Part shown: positions 57,101 to 64,000 of the stretch, in pieces
Numbering within the stretch: the first letter of the stretch is position 1
Layout: every line of letters begins with the position of its first letter
Assembly: GCA_019096065.1 (NCBI GenBank)
Contig: JAGUCH010000003.1
Coordinates: 124,001-188,000 of the forward strand
From: Paracyclopina nana
Taxonomy: Eukaryota > Arthropoda > Copepoda > Cyclopoida > Cyclopettidae
Reading direction: 5' to 3'
DNA length: 64,000 bases
Position numbers and translations under genes: made by a program
Notes under the pieces: model-generated
The model's input: only the letters and a program-made list of their open reading frames with translations
What the model was told of the DNA's origin: nothing
The model's database searches: none

Positions 57101-58192
57101 GGCTGTCGTTCCACAGCGCCTCTCCAGCAGCCGCTCCTTGCCCTGGTGGCGGAAGACGGTGGCCATGCCAAAGTCCGACAGCTTGAGGACGTCCGAGTCC
57201 GTGAGCAAGAGGTTCTCCGGCTTGATGTCGCGGTGAGCCACCCCACGATGGTGCAGGTAGTTCTGCAACCAAAAAACAACAGCCAAATCATGCCATTACC
57301 AATGATCCATGCTCTCAAGTGTTGTGTTGTGGAGATGGCCCTCGAGCTATTTGGTACACCAGACACATGGAAGGCCGAATTGTGGGATATGTATATGGCA
57401 TGCATCCTGGTTATACCAAAGTGCTCGCGAGATCATCCTGGTCCTCTTCTTCTTCATTTTGATGCTAAATAGATAGGGACTCACCACAGCAGCAATCATC
57501 TGACGAAAGTAGTACTGAGCCTGGTGCTCCGGCATGCCAATCTCCGGCTCTGAAATAGGATAAACAAGGCGGTTGAAAACATAGATTCCACGCGGTCAAC
57601 TCAAAGCCACGAGGTTCAAAACATAGGTTACACGCGGACAACTAACCAACTTTAAACTAAGATCAGCAAGCAGAAAAGATGTTAATTTAAATTTCGCCAA
57701 CTGGATTAACCAGTTGTCGACAGCTTGCTCACATCTCATGTGATTTCAAAACTATGACCATTTTCTATGAATCCGGATACACTTGGACAGAAAATTCCCC
57801 AAAAAATAGGTAGACATATCTATCCTAAAATAGAAAGTCCAATCAACTTCAGCTGGTCACACTGGTGGTGGTGGTGGCCTCGTCATTTTCGAGGTCAAAT
57901 TACCTATGCGGTCAAAGAGCTCGCCGCCGCTGCAGTACTCGAGGAAAATGAATTGGCGCTCCGATTCTACGCGGCTGCCATAACACTGCACAATGTTGGG
58001 GTGCTTGAGTAGCTTGTGCACACAAATCTCCTTCTTGGCAGTCTTGTCCGCCTTGGGATTCTCCTTGATGTTGATCTCCTTCATGGCGCAGGCCTCGCCA
58101 GTGTTCCGGTTCACCAGGAGCTTGACCTCGGCGAAAGTGCCCTCGCCGAGGACCTGCAAGAGGTCCCAGCCCTCGATGAATTCGCGAACCAT
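54186..58192 (-). CDS. grp: Checkpoint kinase 1 (Chk1 / grapes)
   Basis: Ser/Thr kinase that delays the cell cycle after DNA damage or stalled replication. Exons: 57904-58192, 57485-57549, 57004-57262, 55787-55996, 55662-55701 (uncertain), 54471-54901 and 54186-54413, about 507 codons (human 476). Kinase marks: GEGTFAEV loop, catalytic Lys in [22 protein letters not shown], catalytic [62 protein letters not shown]. The C-terminal domain is clear: [20 protein letters not shown], then [20 protein letters not shown]. One odd point: exon 4 ends in phase 1 (CCA G/GTAAAC), while the best reading of exon 5 ([12 protein letters not shown]) needs phase 0. The junction is unresolved or holds a one-base error. 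MITEs lie in two introns. Confidence 0.95.
54947..55253. mobile_element. MITE family G, copy 2, in Chk1 intron
   Basis: Starts CCCATCCGGAAAATCTCATT and ends GATTTTCTGGTTGGG. Internal TTAAGTTGATGC and GATTAATGTTACATATCGAC recall the other copies. The left end is mutated at two positions. Confidence 0.7.
55560..55590. repeat. (GAT)n microsatellite
   Basis: TGATGATGATGATGAT in the Chk1 intron just before the short fifth exon. Confidence 0.7.
56669..56960. mobile_element. MITE family G, copy 3, in Chk1 intron
   Basis: 292 bp from CCCAACCAGAAAACCTTCAT to ATGTCTGGTTGGG. It contains GATATGTAACATCAATAAGC and GCGTTGATGAAACGAAGGAG. It ends 44 bp from the exon at 57004. Confidence 0.75.
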
Positions 58193-58337
58193 TTTAATGC
58201 ATCTGAAAGGTGAAAACAATTAGACCATCTCGAAAAATGAACTACTATACAGCTGTCATAACTGCTACTTTGGCCACCTCACATCATGCAGCAGTTGCGG
58301 CTGTCGGACAAAGCAATTCAAAGTTGGTTGGCGCGAG

Positions 58338-58628
58338 CCCAACCAGAACTTTTGCATAGATCCATGCACATTCATGCAACCAATCGAAAACTCTTTCGTT
58401 TCAGCAACGCAGAGTTCAATTCAACATGTAACGACGAGCGTCAGAAAAACTCAATAACGCTGAGTTCAGCTCATTAAATTAAACATAAAAGTGCTATACA
58501 ACTATCGTTTTGTAATTTCAACGTTAAAGAAAAAGTTAAATGTTACATAGCGTCATGAACGCTTTGTCGATGAAACATTCATGTTTCAGCGAGTGAGCCT
58601 TCGGAATGAGCAAGATTTTCTGGTTGGG
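58338..58628. mobile_element. MITE family G, copy 4, upstream of Chk1
   Basis: 291 bp from CCCAACCAGAACTTTTGCAT to AGATTTTCTGGTTGGG, beginning about 145 bp upstream of the Chk1 ATG, so it may lie in the promoter. Confidence 0.75.
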
Positions 58629-58699
58629 GCAAAAATAAGAAGGCGTTGCAGCAAAAATGGGCACAGCATACAAATGTATGCACCACACTATCATGCAGA

Positions 58700-60110
58700 G
58701 GAATCTGCAAATTTCCCCTTCTTTTGGAAGGCGGCCAGATATCGGTTGATACCAGCCCAGAGCAATTAGAAGATGCTAATTAATCGGGATTGAGAGGGGC
58801 GTGGCTTGGGAGTGATTGAGCACTACTTATTTCTTCTGGGGGGCAAAAACCATTATGGGCGTGGGCGTGGTTGTTACAAAGATGGAAACTTACGGCCTTC
58901 ATCCCTGAGCGTAGGAGGAGGAGGAGGAGTGGCCTTGCCTTTTCCGGAATCACTACTAGAAGAAGAGCCCGGCCTTTGTGGCCTTCTCGGCCTTTGCCCA
59001 ATTTTTGCCAGCCTCATTTTAATTGCAGCAATTGATAATGGTCACGTAACTGGCTTGGCAACAGTCCGAGCCTAACTGACAAGTGTTTGCTAGGTGAGCT
59101 TGCGCTGGCTCAACGGCCACGTCGACCTAAACGCCAGCTCAGGTGACTTAACAAAATCTGCCCCGATCCCAAGCTTCGAGCCGAGTTCCGCGCGCGAGCC
59201 ACTATGCTTAAACAGCTGCAACGCGCAATTTCACATTCAAGAATTCAAAATGTGCAAAAATTGGGATTTTCAGCTTTTAAGGAATAGCGCCCTAGAAAAG
59301 TCGGCTCGTTTCATGGTGCGCTGCACGTGCGGGCGCTGGCGGGCCGGGCCGCGTTTACAGCTTGACTCAACGAGGTCAACGCGGGTACAAAGGCGATCCG
59401 GGGCAACGACCGTAGTAGTAAGGTCCAAAGGCCGTTATTCTGAGCCACCCTGTGAGCCGCCGTGAGCCGTGAGCCGTGAGCTGCTGCTACAGGGGATAAT
59501 AGTGAAAACGTCTTGTCACTACTGGGGTCCCTTTTCTACCTGGACTGCTATGCACAGGTTGACCAGTATACTATAGGAATTTTTCCTCAGTTGCATCCAA
59601 CAATGCTTTGGCGACAATGCATCACTGAGGCTCAGCCTCTGAGCTGAAACTGCTAAACAAATGCCTATGCAATTAGCAGCCGGGCTCTCAAATGGACCGA
59701 GTGAAATTTTGCACCGGCCGAGCGCGAGCGAGGGCCGAAATTGCCAAAACTCATTTTTTCTTCAGAAAAACCCTGAGCCTTGGGCTTTTGTTGCCAGCTT
59801 TGCTTTGCTTTGGTGGAAAACGCCACCTGTATGTAGTAGATGAAGTACACCATTTTTCAGCGTGTCACTCTGAATGGCTTTAAAAAAGCGCCACCACACC
59901 CACAGCAGCAGCATTGCTAGCTATAATGCAGAATCTGAGAAAGAATGTGTTGTGCACCACGCTCAGTCCCCCCTCAAAAGTTGCAGGACAAGAACAGCAT
60001 TGCGTCAACAACTTTTGCTACATCCAGCTCCTATTCATCCTCCTCACCCTCCGCAATTCCAAACGAGAATGCTACAACAATGGCTCGATCTCGCATTTCT
60101 TCTTTCTTGG
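58700..60110. other. No gene recognised
   Basis: Contains a locally GC-richer stretch (about 59090-59470), with GTGAGCC repeated near 59450-59475, and a (GAG)n tract near 58915. Short ORFs lack any family feature. Confidence 0.4.
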
Positions 60111-60656
60111 GGGCGAACCCATGCTCGAACGTTAGTCAAGTGAGGCTGGGACAAAAGTTCAGCTGAGCTCTGTTCCGTTCTCAGATATTTATTTAGGTGG
60201 ATCCTAACTTTCCTTGATTTTATGTAGCACTAGCACGCTTGCTAAGCTACGTTGAGCTGAGCTACGTAAAGTGTGCTCAGATGCTTAGAAATTAAAGCTT
60301 GCTTAGTCGAAAAAAAGCTAAGCTAGCTACTTTGCTGACGCGCCAACACATTGGACGTCAGCTGTCGATGAGCTCACTTAGCTTTTCTTCGACTGAGCAA
60401 GCTTTAATCACTAAGCTAAGCTAGCTGCTTTGTCAATGATCTCACTTAGCTTTTCTTCGATTAAGCAAGCTTTAGTTGCTAAGCATCTGAGCACACTTTG
60501 CGTAGCTCAGCTTAACGTAGCTTAGCAAGTGTGCTAGTGCTACATAAAATTAAGCAAAGTTAGGATCCACTTGAATAAATATCTGAGAACGGAACTGAGC
60601 TCAGCTGAGCTTTTGTCCTAACCTTACTTGACTAACGTTCGAGCATGGGTTCGCCC
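60111..60656. mobile_element. Near-complete 546-bp palindrome (fold-back element)
   Basis: Starts GGGCGAACCCATGCTCGAAC and ends with its reverse complement. The arms of about 270 bp match through GACAAAAG(T/C)TCAGCTGAGC, TCTCAGATATTTATTT, GCTAAGCTACGTTGAGCTG and GTGTGCTCAGATGCTTAG to the centre, with few mismatches. The centre carries nested AGCTAAGCTAGCT and GAGCTCACTTAGCTTTT blocks. It is related to 5880-6603. No ORF. Confidence 0.92.
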
Positions 60657-60887
60657 TCGTCTTGGCTCAGCCGGAAATGATACTACATTGCCATAAATAA
60701 ATTTTGGCCAGCAAAACGAGCGCAGATGCTCGTAATAATCGTCTTCTGGCTGACACATGTGAGAATGACCAAAAGACAAGCTCTGTTGTGTAATGATCAG
60801 AGCCGTCGAGAAGATGACATTTTCCTCTCTCAAAAGTCAAAATTCCCCCAGGGCTTTATAATGCGACCAACTAGCTGGGGATAGAAG

Positions 60888-61400
60888 AGCTAGTTAGGTG
60901 TCCAAGGCGGGTACAGTTTCATTTTTCCGCCACAGGTTATTTGAGCGGAGCATAAAATTCTACAAAGAAGTGTTTTCAAGTGAACTTTTTATAAAAAAGA
61001 TAGCTGAATGAAATAACACTAGAATAACTAGATAGGTGTCCAAAGCTGGAAGTTGCGCTCAGCCGCCGCTGGTTATTCGAGCGGAGCATTTGAATACTAT
61101 AAATCAGTGTTTTTAGGAGCAGCGGAAGAGAAACTAAAGTTAACGCTATGAAATACCTATGAAATAACTAGTTAGGTGTCCAAGGCGGGCATGGCTTCTT
61201 TTTGCAGCCACTGGTTATTCGAGCGGAGCATTTGAATACTAGAAATCAGTGTTTTTAGGCGCACTGTCAGAGTAACTAAAGCAATAAAATACCTATAGCT
61301 ATGAAATAACCAGTTAGGTGTCCAAAACGTGAAGCTGTGCTTTGCCGCCGCTGGTTATTCGAGCGGAGCGGCGCTTAAAAGCTCCAAGGAGGAATATTCG
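60888..61400 (+). repeat. Tandem repeat, about 140-bp unit, 3.5 copies
   Basis: Units start TAGTTAGGTGTCCAAGGCGG or variants at about 60891, 61029, 61169 and 61311. Each has (C/G)CTGGTTATTCGAGCGGAGC about 45 bp in. The phrase also resembles the repeats at 38250 and 63110. Confidence 0.8.
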
Positions 61401-61920
61401 CTCCGCTCAAGTAGCAACTCTAAATCCTGATTAATGAATTTTCTCAGGAAAATGCCTCTGCAGCAGAACTATTCTGTGCCAAATCGCTGCAACGGCGGAT
61501 TTGCCAGTATATGGCATCGTTCAGGATTAGCCACGAATGACCTCGATGCATTCTCGCTTTCTTTCAAAAAATAGCTTAACTAAACTTGCTTTTAAGCTGA
61601 GTTAAAAAAAAGTTTGGCTATCTGATGGAGCAACCCCCCAAAAAAATATAATTAGCATCACGACTATAATGGCTTTTGTCATCATCAGCCAAGCTAGAAA
61701 TATATTGGGCCTCTACCGGGTCACGAACCTCGCACCACCGGTCATCTCATCTGCATGCAATAATCAGTTTCCCATCTGCGTTTGGGCTCCTGCGACGCCG
61801 AAACGAGATTTTAAAATCCATGTCGATTTCAAAGTGGCCCTCTCAGCGGGGTCTGAAATTAAACTGAAGATCTCGCCCCACTGGAAGTGAGCTGCTGCCC
61901 AGAAAACTTCTTTTCAACTG

Positions 61921-62311
61921 CGTATAAGGCAGTGGAGGGACAAACTTTTTCGATAGATGGCGCTTCTTGAGCAAGAGCTATGAGAAAAACTACTTCAAGC
62001 AAAACTTGTAAATTGATGAAGAGCGGCAATTTGATTGGGCGATTAACGGAGCCAGGCTCGAAAAATTAGGTTTCAATGACGAAAAGTTCGAAAATGTGCA
62101 TTATTTGATTAAGGTTTTTTATGGCTTTAAGAGGCGTCATTTTGTAAGAAGATTATGTCGGTTTATTGAAGTTTTTGGCGCAAGAATTGCGAAAGTCAAT
62201 CAGTTGCCGACTTTGAATCGTCTATGTAGCGCAGCCATGTCAAATGTACTTGCCCAACTTGCCACGCTAGATGGCGCTACGAATGTAGCGACTTTGCGCC
62301 TTTGCATTGCA
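61921..62311 (-). mobile_element. MITE family C, copy 7
   Basis: Starts GTATAAGGCAGTGGAGGGAC and ends GACTTTGCGCCTTTGCATT. It contains AGATGGCGCTTCTTGAG and AGATGGCGCTACG and is somewhat diverged inside. Confidence 0.75.
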
Positions 62312-63107
62312 TATATACAGCGTGAGACACTCACAATTATCTTCACTGGGGGCGACAAAATTCTATTTTCACTAATGCAGAGGGGAGAACATTTCCGACA
62401 AATGTGTTTGATAAACAAACAGAAGCGCGGCAAGTTTGGCAACTTTTTCAAATCAGCTGACATTAATGAGGTCATATATTAAGACTGAGAGCAGCGCCAC
62501 CATTGTTAACAGCGGCGGAAACGAGAACTAAATATTTTTTTAAATGTAATTCGTTTTTAGAGAGCTAGGTGATGCTTAGCTTTTTTAATCTGATGCGAGT
62601 CGATAAATTTAGGGCTTCTCGACATCTTAATTCGAGATCGTGGAACTCGTTGTTGGGTGACAAAATCCTTGAGAGATCAAGAGAGATGGAACGTGATGCA
62701 AACAAACATCGCAGTAAATCCTCTTGCAAGGCTCGTTCTCCATCCCCAAAGCAACGCAAGCTAAGCAAGCTAATAACTCTGAAACCCACTAAAAATTCCT
62801 TCTTCTTCACCACAACCTGTTTATTATGGCGTCTTCTTCTTCTTCTTCGGCATTTCCAAAAGTTGTGATTCACTGGACCCATCAAATATTTGTCAGGCTT
62901 TGAAAATTCGAGAACAATCCAACCTGTTTTGCTTCTCTTTCAAAAGCGAGTTTTTCGAGCACACAAAACTCGAGGAATTTTTATACCGGCCAATTAAGTG
63001 GTGAAAAACTCTGAAAAAAGCTTGATATGTTGCAGCTATTAGCAGCAGCAAAATTATTCGCTGCAGCAAACCAGTTTCAGTTTTTCCTCAACTATATACA
63101 CTATATC

Positions 63108-63300
63108 TAGGCGTCCAAGGCGGAGGAGCGGTGTGTCGCCATCTCGGATTAGTTGAGTGACCAAATGTGCTTCAAACTAGTACGCTTATTCTTGAAACTA
63201 AATCAGCAAAGTCGCGATAGCGCGACGGCTCTTGTTATGGACTCCTGCTCTGGCGGACCGCGTTCGAACCCCGAATCAATACATTTCCATCAATTGAATC
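63108..63300 (+). repeat. tRNA-related SINE copy
   Basis: CTAGGCGTCCAAGGCGG and GCCATCTCGGATTAGTTGAG match the 38250 units. GATAGCGCGACGGCTC and the B-box-like GTTCGAACCCC follow at 63219-63285, related to the AhR-intron copy at 3360. Confidence 0.6.
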
Positions 63301-63737
63301 AAATGCCACTTTCTCAAAGAGGTGGTAATATGCGCAATTTCAAAAGATCACGTCAAAATCTTGCTCAATTCAATTTATGCCATTACATAAAAACAAAAGG
63401 GTACTGAAGACCAAAAACGCAAAATTTATCTGCGCCCCCTTCGGTCACTTCCCTCGCGCCGCTCGAATAACTCGCGGTATTTTTACACGCGCCTGCGCGA
63501 CCAGCATATAAATACAGTCGATTTAGCGTTTTTTGCCTCATTGGCATTTTAACAAGTTGCGGCGGCTGCGCGCATTTCTCCCGGTCAACAACGCGCGGCC
63601 AAGCTGAGATGGGTTTAGCTCGCTTAATTGGCGACGTAGCATACTTAAAAGGCTTGCCTTAATCACGCCACACTGCTCAGCAGCAGCAGCTTGCTTAGTA
63701 GAAGGAGGGAAAAAAGCCTGTCTTGCTGACTGACACC

Positions 63738-64000
63738 TAAGAGCCAAAGGCGCAAAGTCACTAGATTCACTGCGCCATCTTGCCCGCCAACTTGGGCAAG
63801 TACATTTGACATGGCTGCGCCACATGGACGATTAAAAATCGCCAACTATTTGGCTTTTCCGTACTTTGATCGAAAAACTTCGTTCATCTTACATAAACTA
63901 TAAGATAAAATGGCGCTCTTTCAAGCCATCAAACCATAAGAAAATAACGCAAATTTTCGAGCTTTTCGTCGTTGAAACCAAATTTTTTGAGCCTCGCTCC
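63738..64000 (+). mobile_element. MITE family C, copy 8 (cut by window edge)
   Basis: Starts AAGAGCCAAAGGCGCAAAG, with GCGCCATCTTG, GGGCAAGTACATTTGACATG and a GAGCCTCGCTCC end at the edge. Confidence 0.75.

Noticed and set aside
59094..59465. 123-codon plus ORF in a GC-richer patch
   Set aside because: No start context, conserved motif or neighbouring exon; probably chance in GC-rich DNA.
62096..62482. 128-codon plus ORF
   Set aside because: Half of it lies in MITE family C and there is no domain or splice support.

Overview
The window is animal nuclear DNA, AT-rich, with multi-exon genes, GT-AG introns and many short inverted-repeat elements. An RR-type cuticular protein, a spineless-type Ah receptor and the AT-rich background point to an arthropod. 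A crustacean such as a copepod is my best guess, but it is an inference.

Layout. Positions 1-3.8 kb (minus) hold seven exons of an aryl hydrocarbon receptor / spineless bHLH-PAS factor, running off the left edge; its first coding exon was not found. From 3.8 to 15.8 kb there is no convincing gene, but there are fold-back elements, MITEs, SINE-like tRNA remnants and a GAGGCCA-rich tandem array. At 15.86-16.93 kb (plus) lies a TATA-driven cuticle protein gene, and at 17.24-18.54 kb (plus) the GTPase GPN1. At 18.8-19.85 and 21.0-22.05 kb (minus) is a tandem pair of two-exon seven-transmembrane receptor-like genes of no family I recognise.

From 22.56 to 41.65 kb (minus) is a CAP/Ponsin/vinexin (SORBS) adaptor gene with a SoHo region and three C-terminal SH3 domains. 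I reconstructed 16 coding exons with matching phases (1015 aa) and an alternative 3.8-kb first coding exon (about 1630 aa form). One intron contains 37 exact 56-bp minisatellite units with higher-order order. Two minus-strand genes of unknown function follow: 47.66-50.98 kb (four exons, 397 aa) and a terminal exon at 51.59-52.72 kb. At 54.19-58.19 kb (minus) is the checkpoint kinase Chk1 (grapes). From 58.7 kb to the end only repeats are seen, including a near-complete 546-bp palindrome.

The genes are unrelated in pathway: transcription regulation, cuticle, RNA polymerase assembly, signalling, cytoskeletal adhesion and DNA-damage checkpoint. The unusual content is the repeat landscape. At least seven inverted-repeat families are present, several inside introns a few tens of bases from splice sites. 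About 25 copies of an AGRTGGCGC motif resembling the insect CTCF core are spread through unrelated repeats.

Limits: exon borders come from reading splice sites, frame and remembered family similarity. No search or RNA evidence was available.
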